In this document: positions 25,279 through 33,947 of the stretch, piece by piece | Layout of the letters: every line of letters starts with the position of its first letter | How positions within the stretch are numbered: the first letter of the stretch is position 1 | Source of the DNA: Paenibacillus xylanexedens | Lineage (GTDB): Bacteria; Bacillota; Bacilli; Paenibacillales; Paenibacillaceae | Length of the DNA stretch: 64,000 bases | Direction: 5' to 3' | Assembly (NCBI RefSeq): GCF_001908275.1 | Contig: NZ_CP018620.1 | Coordinates: forward strand, 3,472,001-3,536,000 | Program-made: the position numbers and the translations under genes | The notes under the pieces: model-generated | Told to the model about the DNA's origin: nothing | The model's input: only the letters and a program-made list of their open reading frames with translations | The model's database searches: none

Positions 25279-25776
25279 ATGAAAATTGTAGTAATCTCTG
25301 ACACGCATTGTTCACGTAAATCACAGAAATTACCGGTTAGGCTCCTTGATGTACTGCCGAGTGCCGATCTCATTCTTCATGCCGGTGACTGGTCGGATTG
25401 GAGCGTATACCCATTGCTTAGCGAGTATGCACCTGTTGAAGGCGTAGCTGGTAATACGGACCCGTCCGAAATCGCGGAAAAACTGGGGTATTCCCGCATT
25501 GTTGAAGTGGAAGGACTTCGTCTGGGGCTTGTGCACGGGCATCTGGGATCAAAGGGTACGGAGCAGAATGCAATTCATACCTTTGCAGGCCAGCATGTGG
25601 ATGCTGTGATCTACGGACACTCACATATCCCGGTGATGCATACCGTGGACAACACACTGGTATTTAATCCGGGGTCGCCTACGGATCGGCGTTTTCAGAA
25701 ACAATACTCATTTGGCATCATGACAATAGATCAGGGGAAAATACAGGCTGAACACGTGTTCTTTGATCGGGATTAG
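25279..25776 (+). CDS. YfcE/MJ0936-type metallophosphoesterase
   Basis: 165 residues from ATG 25279 (GGAAAGGTGG upstream). All calcineurin-like metal motifs are visible: ISDTH (D8, H10), HAGDWSD, GNTD, HGH and YGHSH. Family members are small manganese-dependent phosphodiesterases. Physiological substrate unknown. Its leader is the right end of MITE copy 2. Confidence 0.9.
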   Translation: MKIVVISDTHCSRKSQKLPVRLLDVLPSADLILHAGDWSDWSVYPLLSEYAPVEGVAGNTDPSEIAEKLGYSRIVEVEGLRLGLVHGHLGSKGTEQNAIHTFAGQHVDAVIYGHSHIPVMHTVDNTLVFNPGSPTDRRFQKQYSFGIMTIDQGKIQAEHVFFDRD

Positions 25777-25907
25777 AGAGATATACGCTGGTTGCAAGTT
25801 GGACGAGTACAAGAGCCAGAACCAACTACTGAAGTGGCGACTGGATAACTGATAGGGAACCTTTTCCTCAAATTTCATCTTATAGATAAAAAAGATTATT
25901 GTACAAG

Positions 25908-25952
25908 GCATCTTTGAACAGAATTGAAATCTGTTCCAAGGATGTCTTTTTT
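25908..25952 (+). terminator. Terminator after the phosphoesterase gene
   Basis: GGCATCTTTGAACAGA pairs imperfectly with TCTGTTCCAAGGATGTC, followed by TTTTTT. Confidence 0.75.
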
Positions 25953-26093
25953 GATTTGAGATCTCACATCATTCTCTTGAGAAGTTATCTCTGGATGGGG
26001 AATGTGCTCTGTTCGTTATCTGTCATTCATCTGTTGGCGTTTTCCCCTATGGTGACGTTCAGTGGAGTGATACAATGCCTTTACGACATGAAA

Positions 26094-26107
26094 TGAATAC
26101 GTTTACA
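26094..26107. promoter_or_regulatory. Putative CcpA cre site
   Basis: TGAATACGTTTACA matches the cre consensus TGWAANCGNTNWCA at all but one position. It lies 15 bases before the first start of a sugar-catabolic operon, where bound CcpA would block transcription when glucose is present. Confidence 0.55.
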
Positions 26108-26121
26108 TAAGGAGATGGATC

Positions 26122-27039
26122 ATGATGAAACTGTCTGTATTCACCGTGGCTACCCCTGATCTGAATGCAGAAGAATTGGCATCGGCTGCGGCAGCAGCGG
26201 GGATTGATGGGATTGAATGGAGATTCCGTGGAATTCCTGAAGATGCTATGTCTGAAGAGCCTTCTTACTGGAGAAATAATCGATGCTCCGTAGATCCGAG
26301 CCGCTGGGAGGAACAGGTTCCTGTTTTTCGTGAAGCAGCGGTAGGGAAAGGAAGGAAATCCATTGCACTTGTACCGTATCTGAACTGTGGAGATCTGTCT
26401 GCCACCGAGCAGGCGTTTCAGGCGGCAGCTGGGTTGGGAGCATCAATGATGCGTGTGGGTGTTCCTGGATATGATCGCAAGACCCGTTATCCTGAGTTAT
26501 ATCGTAAAGCCGTTGATTACCTGAGTGAAGTACAAGATCTGGCCAAACAGTACAATATCAAGGCGATTGTAGAGACGCATCATCAGACGATTGCACCCAC
26601 GGCATCACTGGCCTATCGGCTTGTGCAATCGCTCGAACCGCAGCATGTGGGTGTATTGTACGATCCAGGCAATATGGTGCATGAAGGATATGAGAATCAT
26701 CGAATGGGACTTGAGTTGTTGGGTCCTTACCTGGCTCATGTGCATGTGAAAAATGCCGGGTGGTTTGAACCAGAAGGGAAAGAATCACAAAAGGCTAATG
26801 TGACTGAGAAGAGTAGCGGAGTGGCTCTGAATGCAAACTGGAAATGTCACTGGACGCCGCTGACTGAAGGCATGGTCGATTGGGTACAGATGGTGCGGGA
26901 TCTTCGTGCCGTTGGGTATGACGGATACTACGGAATTGAGGACTTTAGTGGTGCCTTGGAATCCAAGGCGATGTTACAGCATTTTGCAGACGTTTTCGCC
27001 GAAATTGAGCGTCGTGTGGACGAGGAGGAGCAGTTATGA
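26122..27039 (+). CDS. Sugar phosphate isomerase/epimerase family TIM-barrel protein
   Basis: 305 residues. TIM-barrel features include DGIEWRFRG near the N-terminus, IVETHHQ in the middle, YDPGNM and HVHVKN toward the end and a final GIEDFSG; the Glu, Asp, His and Glu are the usual metal ligands of AP-endonuclease-2 type isomerases. ATG 26122 or 26125 follows GGAGATGG. Its stop overlaps the next start by four bases, so translation is coupled. Likely inositol- or hexose-type substrate, not determinable. Confidence 0.87.
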   Translation: MMKLSVFTVATPDLNAEELASAAAAAGIDGIEWRFRGIPEDAMSEEPSYWRNNRCSVDPSRWEEQVPVFREAAVGKGRKSIALVPYLNCGDLSATEQAFQAAAGLGASMMRVGVPGYDRKTRYPELYRKAVDYLSEVQDLAKQYNIKAIVETHHQTIAPTASLAYRLVQSLEPQHVGVLYDPGNMVHEGYENHRMGLELLGPYLAHVHVKNAGWFEPEGKESQKANVTEKSSGVALNANWKCHWTPLTEGMVDWVQMVRDLRAVGYDGYYGIEDFSGALESKAMLQHFADVFAEIERRVDEEEQL

Positions 27040-28208
27040 GTATCGTACGAGTAGCGGTGATTGGTATTGGAAACATGGGAGCAGCACATGCCAGAACGTT
27101 GGTGGCTGGAGAAGTACCCGGTGCAGAGCTGGTCGCCGTATGTGATGTAAGAAGAGAGATGGAGAGCTGGGTATCCAGTCACCTTCCGGCAACGGTCACC
27201 TATTGGCAGGATGCAGAGCAGATGATGGCTTCGGGTACGATTGATGCAGTCATTATTGCAACGCCTCACTATGACCATCCGGAACAAGCCATTCAGGCGT
27301 TCCAGCATGGCTTGCATGTCATGATCGAGAAGCCGGCCGGTGTATATACGAAACAGGTACGCAAGATGAATGAAGCGGCCGCAGCCAGCGGTAAAGTCTT
27401 TTCCATGATGTACAACCAGCGGACCAACCCACTCTACATTAAACTGAGAGACTTGATTGCTTCAGGGGAACTGGGAGAGGTACGGCGTACCAACTGGATT
27501 ATTACGAACTGGTATCGATCCCAAAGTTACTATGATTCCGGCGGCTGGCGGGCAACATGGGCAGGTGAAGGGGGCGGTGTACTGATTAACCAGGACCCGC
27601 ATCAACTGGATCTGTGGCAGTGGACCATCGGCATGATGCCGGTGCGAATGCGTGCTTTCTGTTCGTTTGGCAAGTATCGGAATATTGAAGTGGAAGATGA
27701 TGTAACAGCATATGTGGAGTATGAAAATGGAGCAACAGGTGTCTTTGTAACGACTACTGGTGAAGCACCGGGAACCAATCGATTCGAGGTCAACGGAGAC
27801 CGAGGTAAAATCGTAATTGAAGATGGAAAGCTTACGTTCTGGCGACTTCGGGAATCTGAGCCTGATTTCAATCAGCGGTTTACCGGAGGTTTTGGACAGC
27901 CAGAATGCTGGAAATGTGAGGTTCCGATTACGGGTGTGGAAACGGGTCACCCGGGTCTGATTCGCAACTGGGTTGATGCGATTCGTACAGGCGCACCACT
28001 TATTGCTCCCGGTGAGGATGGTATACACGGATTGACATTGTCGAACGCTATGCTGCTGTCCACCTGGACGGATAACTGGGTGGATCTGCCGATCGATGAG
28101 GATTTGTTCTACGAGCATCTGCAGGAACGCATTGCTGGATCAACGACGAAGAAAGACAAGGCATTCAGTGGCAGTCAACCTGCTGATTTGAGTCAGACAT
28201 TTAAATGA
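27036..28208 (+). CDS. Gfo/Idh/MocA family dehydrogenase
   Basis: 390 residues, start ATGA overlapping the isomerase stop. Rossmann motif VIGIGNMGAAHA, ATPHYDHPEQA, IEKPAGVY and the catalytic region GEGGGVLINQDPHQLDLWQW are all present. It should oxidise a cyclic polyol or sugar together with the neighbouring isomerase. Confidence 0.9.
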   Translation: MSIVRVAVIGIGNMGAAHARTLVAGEVPGAELVAVCDVRREMESWVSSHLPATVTYWQDAEQMMASGTIDAVIIATPHYDHPEQAIQAFQHGLHVMIEKPAGVYTKQVRKMNEAAAASGKVFSMMYNQRTNPLYIKLRDLIASGELGEVRRTNWIITNWYRSQSYYDSGGWRATWAGEGGGVLINQDPHQLDLWQWTIGMMPVRMRAFCSFGKYRNIEVEDDVTAYVEYENGATGVFVTTTGEAPGTNRFEVNGDRGKIVIEDGKLTFWRLRESEPDFNQRFTGGFGQPECWKCEVPITGVETGHPGLIRNWVDAIRTGAPLIAPGEDGIHGLTLSNAMLLSTWTDNWVDLPIDEDLFYEHLQERIAGSTTKKDKAFSGSQPADLSQTFK

Positions 28209-28271
28209 AGACGATTTGTTATATAAGACGAGTTCATTGTAATCAACATTTTATAATAAGGATGGGATGAC

Positions 28272-29369
28272 ATGGCTAAAGACGGAATGTTTTATGCACC
28301 AAAAAGTGTTACAAAAGAGGTCGTATGTGGTCCGGGTGAGTTCACGATTGCTGCTGTTGCGCTGGATCATGGACACATCTACGGCATGGTTGGGGCATTG
28401 TTGGAGGCTGGAGCTACTCTCAAGTGGGTGTATGATCCGGACCCGGCGAAGGTAGAGGCATTTCGGAAGCAGTTCCCACAGGCTCAAGTCGCTGGATCTG
28501 AAGCAGAGGTGCTTGCAGATGATGAGGTGTTATTGGTGGCAAGTGCAGCGATCACTTCAGATCGTGCGCCGCTTGGTATGAGAGTTCTGGCAGCAGGCAA
28601 GGATTATTTTACAGACAAAGCCCCATTTACCACACTGGAGCAATTAAAGCTTGCACGAGAAGAAGTGAAGCGAACGGGCAAGAAGTACATGGTGTATTAC
28701 AGTGAACGACTGCATGTAGAAAGTGCGATCTATGCGGGGCAGCTCATTGAACAAGGGGCAATCGGCAAAGTAGTGCAAGTTATGGGTACAGGCCCGCATC
28801 GCCTGAATGCTGGAGGAAGACCCGACTGGTTCTTCAAGCATGAGCAGTATGGCGGCATTCTCTGTGATATCGGGAGTCACCAGATCGAACAATTTCTGAC
28901 GTTTGCTTCATGTACGGACGCTGAGGTAGGGTTCAGTCGTGTGCATAACTTCAATCACCCACAGTTCCCGGAACTGGAAGACTTCGGCGAAGCTTCTCTG
29001 ATCGGGGACAACGGAGCGTCCGGTTACTTCCGAGTGGATTGGTTCACACCCGATGGTCTGGGCACATGGGGCGATGGGCGTACAGTTATTCTGGGAACGG
29101 ACGGTTATATTGAGCTGCGGAAGTATATCGACATCGCAAGGGAACCTCAGGGGGATCAGGTGTACCTGGTCAATCATGAAGGGGAGTACCGTTACAATGT
29201 AAAAGGCAAGGTCGGCTACCCGTTCTTCGGTCAGCTCATCCGCGATTGCCTGGACCGGACCGAGACAGCCATGACACAAGAACATGCATTCAAAGCGGCA
29301 GAACTCTGTCTGATTGCACAGCACAAAGCCATGAGCGAGCGCGTGGTGTGGAGTAGCGGAGCGAAGTAA
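28272..29369 (+). CDS. Gfo/Idh/MocA family dehydrogenase
   Basis: 365 residues, RBS AAGGATGGG. The N-terminus is unusual: no simple GxGxxG but FTIAAVALDHGHIYGMVGAL. The usual EKP motif is replaced by TDKAPFTTLEQ, and the active region is GILCDIGSHQIEQFLTFA. These features mark a distinct subfamily seen next to sugar isomerases. Last gene of the catabolic operon. Confidence 0.87.
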   Translation: MAKDGMFYAPKSVTKEVVCGPGEFTIAAVALDHGHIYGMVGALLEAGATLKWVYDPDPAKVEAFRKQFPQAQVAGSEAEVLADDEVLLVASAAITSDRAPLGMRVLAAGKDYFTDKAPFTTLEQLKLAREEVKRTGKKYMVYYSERLHVESAIYAGQLIEQGAIGKVVQVMGTGPHRLNAGGRPDWFFKHEQYGGILCDIGSHQIEQFLTFASCTDAEVGFSRVHNFNHPQFPELEDFGEASLIGDNGASGYFRVDWFTPDGLGTWGDGRTVILGTDGYIELRKYIDIAREPQGDQVYLVNHEGEYRYNVKGKVGYPFFGQLIRDCLDRTETAMTQEHAFKAAELCLIAQHKAMSERVVWSSGAK

Positions 29370-29435
29370 ATGTTTTAGGTGAAGGAGAGCAAAGGTTGAT
29401 CACTAAAGGTTATTAGTAAAGTTGAGCGAAGAAAG

Positions 29436-29515
29436 AGCAGCCCAAATGTTAAACTGCATCCAACATGTTAGTTATGTCTAACGAATGGAGCAGTTCATAC
29501 TGGGGCTGCTTTTTT
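29436..29515 (+). terminator. Branched terminator at the left edge of the cassette array
   Basis: AGCAGCCC (29436-29443) pairs with GGGCTGCT (29503-29510), followed by TTTTTT. Inside are further pairings (AACTGC-TCC with GGAGCAGTT; GTTAG with CTAAC). It insulates the array from the operon upstream. A shorter hairpin with the same GAGCAGCCC start occurs at 50899-50931. Confidence 0.75.
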
Positions 29516-29530
29516 GAGTATGTTCGTGAC

Positions 29531-29559
29531 TTCGCATATGGATCAATCTGGGTTATATT
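29531..29559 (+). promoter_or_regulatory. Promoter facing into the cassette array (Pc-like)
   Basis: TTCGCA, 17 bases, TATATT, directly after the terminator and 59 bases before the first cassette core. The same boxes and much of the spacer (ATGGA-CA-T-TGGGT) recur at 50942-50970. Correct spacing and duplication argue for a real promoter. It would drive the leading cassettes. Confidence 0.65.
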
Positions 29560-29579
29560 ATATGTAGTTCGGATATTGG

Positions 29580-29624
29580 TTGAAAGGAGAAATGTTTACG
29601 AAGTTCGTAGATATGATGTTAGGC
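29580..29624 (+). other. attI-like insertion platform with leader ORF
   Basis: The first recombination core is GTTAGGC at 29618-29624. GTTAGGCGAA here is the exact complement of the left core TTCGCCTAAC of the first attC-like site, as expected for the 5' end of the first cassette. Upstream, GAAAGGAG and ATG 29592 open a short frame that runs in phase through the core into the first cassette gene. This resembles the ORF-11 arrangement in attI1 of class 1 integrons. Whether it is a true attI or a relic attC right arm is open. Confidence 0.55.
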
Positions 29625-29654
29625 GAAATTACCTGTAAGATTAGGAGGTTTATT

Positions 29655-29978
29655 ATGTCAAACCTTAATTTGGAATTGCGTTTAGAGAAAATGAATTGGA
29701 GTTCCAATTATTCAAAACGAGAAATCACACCTTCTCAAAAATATAAGTTTGAAAATATTCGGTTAACTGAGAGTATGATTGATGATTTACATACACTAAT
29801 TCTTCAAATTAAAGAGGATTGGATGACTTTAAAAGTCAGTATAGTAGGAGAAAATTATTACATCTATATTACTCTAATCTTTGATGATACTGATCCAGCA
29901 AACGAATTAGATAGAACTCTTAATAGAGTAAAGAAGCATGCGAGTCATATTTTAAGGATTTACAAGAATTGGGTTTAA
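29655..29978 (+). CDS. Cassette gene, hypothetical protein 107 aa
   Basis: ATG 29655 with TTAGGAGG eight bases upstream; the in-frame leader ORF from 29580 runs into it. The product is a small alpha/beta protein, rich in Lys, Ile and Asn, without signal or membrane segment. It overlaps the next gene by 10 bases and shares its cassette, so the two products probably act together. No family recognised. Confidence 0.65.
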   Translation: MSNLNLELRLEKMNWSSNYSKREITPSQKYKFENIRLTESMIDDLHTLILQIKEDWMTLKVSIVGENYYIYITLIFDDTDPANELDRTLNRVKKHASHILRIYKNWV

Positions 29979-30493
29979 AAACAACCTCAAATAATTTTGA
30001 TTTATTGAATGAAATAATGAATGAAGATGGGTTCGTGTTTAAAGCGCATCAAATTGAAGAATGGGGAGTAGCGGAAGAAATAAAGCAGCTATTGGCTACT
30101 CAAAATCAAGACTTTAAGGTCATACAGCATTATCAGTCGAGATTTGATGGAGGATTATCTGGAGGAGCCGAAGACTTTTTGTTTTTCATCGGCAGCTCAG
30201 TTTTATCAGGAGTTACTTGGGATGTTTTGAAAGGGATCTTGGCTAGTAAATTTGAAGATGAACGTACAAACATTAAAAGTACTTCTATAAATAATGAAAA
30301 ATTTAAAGAACTTAGAAGAGAGGTAGCTGAAAGAACAAGAGAAGATTATAGAGAATTAGTACTGACTGATTTTTATAAGAACGAGAATGAGCTTATCTGT
30401 GAATTTAAAATTTATGAACCTACTATGAAAACAATAATGATTTTATGTGATCTAGAGTACCAAATTAAAGAATTAAAGTATGAAAGAAAGTAA
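29969..30493 (+). CDS. Cassette gene, hypothetical protein 174 aa with hydrophobic Gly-rich segment
   Basis: Starts at TTG 29969 (weak RBS) overlapping the previous gene, or at ATG 30017. Residues about 60-85 (GGLSGGAEDFLFFIGSSVLSG) are Gly-rich and hydrophobic, followed by a charged helical part. The two-gene overlapping cassette is the layout of toxin/antitoxin or effector/immunity pairs, but nothing in the sequence proves that. Its stop lies 5 bases before the left core of attC-1. Confidence 0.6.
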   Translation: MGLKTTSNNFDLLNEIMNEDGFVFKAHQIEEWGVAEEIKQLLATQNQDFKVIQHYQSRFDGGLSGGAEDFLFFIGSSVLSGVTWDVLKGILASKFEDERTNIKSTSINNEKFKELRREVAERTREDYRELVLTDFYKNENELICEFKIYEPTMKTIMILCDLEYQIKELKYERK

Positions 30494-30497
30494 CTTC

Positions 30498-30593
30498 GCC
30501 TAACATAATATTCACGCTGCGGGCATCCGCCCTTGGTCCGGCAGGAGCCGGACACCCAGCATACGCTGGGTCGTGAATACAGGAACGTTATCC
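30498..30593 (+). repeat. attC-1, cassette recombination site, 96 bp
   Basis: Left core GCCTAAC, inner stem TATTCACG/CGTGAATA, right core GTTATCC. Between the inner stems are three hairpins (GCGGGCATCCGC; GTCCGGC-AGGA-GCCGGAC; CCCAGC-ATAC-GCTGGG), giving a cloverleaf-like fold. Short class. Right core complements the left core of attC-2 exactly. Confidence 0.85.
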
Positions 30594-30667
30594 GAAAAAA
30601 CTTAAATCCTTATTAATAACAAAAGTGAAGCGAAAGCTATATCAGCTTGGATTAGGAGCAGAAGATT

Positions 30668-31639
30668 ATGATGTGGATTGAAATGTCAACAGACGAAACA
30701 CATGGAGGAAAAGGATGGGGATTTTCTCAATGTCTATGGTCTCCAGCATATAAGATCGTTAAGAACTCTAGAAGACCTTGGCCGTATTGGAATAGCTTGA
30801 TACGTGTTAAAGAGGGAGACGTTATTTTACATCTTAAAGGTAATGCAGAGCCTGGATTTGTAGGATATTCTATTGCTGAAGCTGATGGCTTTGTTACAGA
30901 TCTCAGACCGCCTAATCCCGGAAGCCAATGGGATTAGGCAGAAAAGTTTAACAGAGTAAATTTAAAAGACTTTGAATTATTTACTGAAAAAATTTTGCTC
31001 AGTAAATTATTCAGTCAAAAGGAAAGTCAGCTTAGATACTATTTCAATATAAATAAAATCAAGAAAGGCAATGAAAAAAAACTTTTGTTTTATGTAGTTC
31101 AAAACGATAGTTTACGTAGGCAGAATGGAGCTTATTTGTCAGAGTTAGATAGGATATTAAGTGATATTCTATTTGATGAAATTACAAGCTATACAAACGT
31201 TAAAGAAACTAATATCAGAAAACAGGTAAAAGCATATGAAAGTCAATCAAGTTTAGCAATTCGAATCGGACAAAATGAATTTTCGAAAAATGTTAAAGAA
31301 AACTTTCACAATAAATGTTGCTTTCCTAGTTGCGAAATTAGCGATAAAAACTTTTTGATAGGGTCACATATAGCACGATGGTCGGACAGACCGGAATTAA
31401 GAGGAGAAATAGATAACGGTTTGTGTCTTTGTTTAATGCACGATAAAGCTTTTGAAATGGGCTTATTTACTTTAGATATTGATTTGCTAGTATCAATAAA
31501 TACTGAGCGCTTAGCCAATTATGGTAATCCAATAAATCGAATAAAAGAATTTAATGGTTATCCTATCAAGCAAGCGCAAACATGCGTTAACACTGATTAT
31601 TTAGAACATCACTGGATAAGAATTGGTTTTAGACCTTGA
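30668..31639 (+). pseudogene. Cassette gene: EVE/PUA-like domain fused to HNH endonuclease, split by an in-frame TAG
   Basis: Two frames in the same phase (30668-30937 and 30995-31639) are separated by one TAG at 30935-30937, in a context (GSQWD-stop-AEKFNRVNL) where a Tyr or Phe codon is expected. The first part (WIEMSTDETHGGKGWGFSQC, then GDVILHLKG) looks like an EVE/PUA-fold modified-base reader. The second has CCFPSCEISD, GSHIARW and NGLCLCLMHDKAFE-GLF, the zinc-stabilised HNH nuclease core. Fusions of this kind are seen in modification-dependent restriction. Unless the stop is read through, the full enzyme is not made, though the second part could start internally. Confidence 0.7.
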
Positions 31640-31678
31640 ACATAGAAGTATAGCGGTTTCAAAGAAGCCTGTTTCTTC

Positions 31679-31774
31679 GGATAACATAATATTCACGCTG
31701 CGAGAATTCGCTCTTGGTCCGGCTTTCGCCGGACACCCGACATACGTCGGGTCGTGAATACAGGAACGTTATAG
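31679..31774 (+). repeat. attC-2, 96 bp
   Basis: Left core GGATAAC, inner stem TATTCACG/CGTGAATA, right core GTTATAG. Same three-hairpin plan as attC-1, with compensating changes (third hairpin CCCGAC-ATAC-GTCGGG). Right core plus flank complements TCCTATAAC of attC-3. Confidence 0.88.
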
Positions 31775-31830
31775 GAAATCAGCTAAAATTCAAGAAAGTA
31801 AAACATTTATTATCGAAGGAGCTTGTATAT

Positions 31831-32703
31831 ATGAACTCTAATTATGTTCGACGCATTCAAGAAGTTTACTCAGATTTACATATTCAAGATGTTAAACAAA
31901 ACGAGATCGGTCAGAATAATGACGTATTTATTCTTAATCAATCTCTTGTCTTTAGGTTTCCTAAGTATAAGCAAGGATTAGAAAAATTAAAGCTTGAAAC
32001 AGAGTTATTAGAAACTATTAGAAAGACTGTAACAATGCAGATTCCCTATCCAGCCTACAAATCATTTGATGAGCTGGAGGTGGGTAAGACTTTCATGGGC
32101 TATAAGCTGATTGAAGGCACTCCTTTTTGGAAGGAAGAATTAATAACTATTAAAAGCCAAAACCTTATAGAAACAATTGCCTCACAACTTGTTACTTTTC
32201 TTATTGAACTCCATTCTATGGACATACCGAAAGCGGTAGTTCCTCAGAAACAACATGAAAGTGTACATAGAATTATAGAAGATCTGTTTATTAATATAAA
32301 AGAGAAACTCTTTACATTTATGCGATTAGATGCACAAGAAAAAGTAGTAGATAACTTTAATACATTCTTAAATAATACTCATAATCAGAATTTAGAGAAA
32401 ACCTTTATTCATGGAGACTTCGGAGCAGGCAATATCATATGGAATCGAAAAGATAAAAGAATTACAGGAGTTATTGACTTCGGAGGCTCAGGACTTGGGG
32501 ACCCAGCATATGATTTAGCAGGAATTCTTTCCAGCTACGGAGAAGAGTTTTTTGAAACATGCACTAATCTATACCCGAATGGAAGACAAATTTCAGAAAG
32601 AGCCCATTTTTATAGAAGCACCTTTGCTTTACAGGAAGCTCTACATGGAATAGATCATAATGACCCAGAAGCTTTTGAAGATGGAATTAAAGAATTTAGA
32701 TAG
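31831..32703 (+). CDS. Cassette gene: aminoglycoside phosphotransferase (APH) family kinase
   Basis: 290 residues from ATG 31831 (GAAGGAG upstream); the long frame from 31714 begins inside attC-2. APH/choline-kinase fold: FIHGDFGAGNIIW (His194, Asp196) and GVIDFGGSGLGDPAYDLA (Asp216), with GQNNDVF as nucleotide loop. It resembles the APH(2'') and related group. Substrate could be an aminoglycoside or another small molecule; resistance is possible but not shown. Confidence 0.85.
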   Translation: MNSNYVRRIQEVYSDLHIQDVKQNEIGQNNDVFILNQSLVFRFPKYKQGLEKLKLETELLETIRKTVTMQIPYPAYKSFDELEVGKTFMGYKLIEGTPFWKEELITIKSQNLIETIASQLVTFLIELHSMDIPKAVVPQKQHESVHRIIEDLFINIKEKLFTFMRLDAQEKVVDNFNTFLNNTHNQNLEKTFIHGDFGAGNIIWNRKDKRITGVIDFGGSGLGDPAYDLAGILSSYGEEFFETCTNLYPNGRQISERAHFYRSTFALQEALHGIDHNDPEAFEDGIKEFR

Positions 32704-32785
32704 AACAACTTAATTAATTATTCGTATTAGTGAATAACTTAGTGAAAGTGATTAATATTTAGTGTTTCAAAGAAGAGCTGACATC

Positions 32786-32932
32786 CTATAACACCATATT
32801 CGAACTGCGGTCCATACGGCCCTTGATCTGCCAGAAGTATGTTCGAGAAGAGTAATAAGGCAGATACATCCATTCCCCTAAGATAAGAGCTATCTAAAGG
32901 GAATGGACGTCGTGAATACAGGAACGTTATAC
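32786..32932 (+). repeat. attC-3, 147 bp
   Basis: Left core CTATAAC, inner left arm ATATTCGAAC, right arm CGTGAATACAGGAAC, right core GTTATAC. Long class with an extra hairpin (CATTCCCCTAAGAT / AAAGGGAATG). Confidence 0.8.
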
Positions 32933-32982
32933 GCAACCACCCAGGAGTAATTGTATGCGGATCAAGGAAGGGGATAAATTGA

Positions 32983-33774
32983 ATGATATTGAATTTGGAA
33001 CTTGCGGATATTTTGGAAAAATCTGAAATTAATTATATGGTTGATCGAATGACTGCAATCAGAGAACGAGAAGGAAACCCTGAGGGAATTGAAATAAAAC
33101 GATTCGGGGAGAGCACGGCGTTTTATAGTAAAACGATGCCATGGGGTCTTTTTAATAATGTAAAGGGAAGGATTTCTGAAGATGTCATTGAAGATATCTT
33201 AGACTTTTATAATGAGTGGGAGAGGAATTTTGAGATTCAAGTCATCCCCGGTAAGATAGATCAAAAAGTAATGAGAACGCTCCATAATAAAGGCTTTTAT
33301 CAATCAGGATTTCATACAACGCTTTTTTGTGAACCTGGAAATCTAAATTCGTTTGATCATCATAAATTGGAAATTCGTGAACTACTTGAAGATGAGTTCG
33401 ATACATATGCAGAAATTCATTGCTTAGGTACAGGATTATCTCTTGATGGGAAAGAACACGTAGCTGCAAATAACCGAGTACTGTTTTCCCGTCCGGGATG
33501 GCACTATTATTTAGGGCTGGATCAGGGGAAGCCGGTTGCAGTAGCTGTGATGTATATAGAGGACAATGTTGCTTCATTAACATTTGCGACCACACTACCG
33601 GAATATCGAAACAAAGGATTTCAAACAAATTTATTGCTTAGACGAATTCATGATGCCTACAAGAATTGTAATATCGTTGTTAGTCAGTGCTCATATGGCT
33701 CGCAAAGCCATCGGAATATGGAAAGAGTGGGTATGAGAATTGGATATACCCGGGCAACATGGACAAGGAATTAA
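32983..33774 (+). CDS. Cassette gene: GNAT-family acetyltransferase, 263 aa
   Basis: RBS GGAAGGGG nine bases before the ATG. The C-terminal half carries a GNAT fold: ASLTFATTLPEYRNKGFQTNLLLRRIHDAY is the acetyl-CoA binding motif A (R/Q-x-x-G-x form, here RNKGFQ), then CSYGSQSHRNMERVGM and IGYTRATW. The N-terminal half is a degenerate second GNAT-like domain. Substrate unknown. Confidence 0.85.
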   Translation: MILNLELADILEKSEINYMVDRMTAIREREGNPEGIEIKRFGESTAFYSKTMPWGLFNNVKGRISEDVIEDILDFYNEWERNFEIQVIPGKIDQKVMRTLHNKGFYQSGFHTTLFCEPGNLNSFDHHKLEIRELLEDEFDTYAEIHCLGTGLSLDGKEHVAANNRVLFSRPGWHYYLGLDQGKPVAVAVMYIEDNVASLTFATTLPEYRNKGFQTNLLLRRIHDAYKNCNIVVSQCSYGSQSHRNMERVGMRIGYTRATWTRN

Positions 33775-33801
33775 CTGTGAGGGGAAATTTAGGCTGGCAT
33801 C

Positions 33802-33916
33802 GCCTAACATAATATTCAAGCAGCGGCCCTTCGGAGCCTTGGTCTGCGAGGTGGATTTCGAAGAGGCATTTCAGCAGACAAGCCCGTTGGGGTTCATGAA
33901 TACAGGAACGTTATCT
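33802..33916 (+). repeat. attC-4, 115 bp
   Basis: Left core GCCTAAC, arm ATATTCAAGCAGCGG, conserved GCCTTGGTCTGC, right arm TTCATGAATACAGGAAC, right core GTTATCT. Right core and flank complement GTCAGATAAC of attC-5 over 10 bases. Confidence 0.85.
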
Positions 33917-33947
33917 GACATTAACCTATTACATTTAGGAGCAAATA

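Larger units (their letters stand above)
25777..26121. other. Intergenic region with terminator and putative cre site
   Basis: 345 bases without a gene. A long hairpin terminator (25908-25952) ends the phosphoesterase gene. A CcpA-like operator lies at 26094-26107 just ahead of the sugar operon. A 65-codon frame at 25899-26096 runs through the terminator and is not credible. Confidence 0.6.

Noticed and set aside
27462..28118. Antisense frame of 218 codons in the dehydrogenase gene
   Set aside because: Shadow of a complete Gfo/Idh/MocA gene; no start signal, no recognisable protein.
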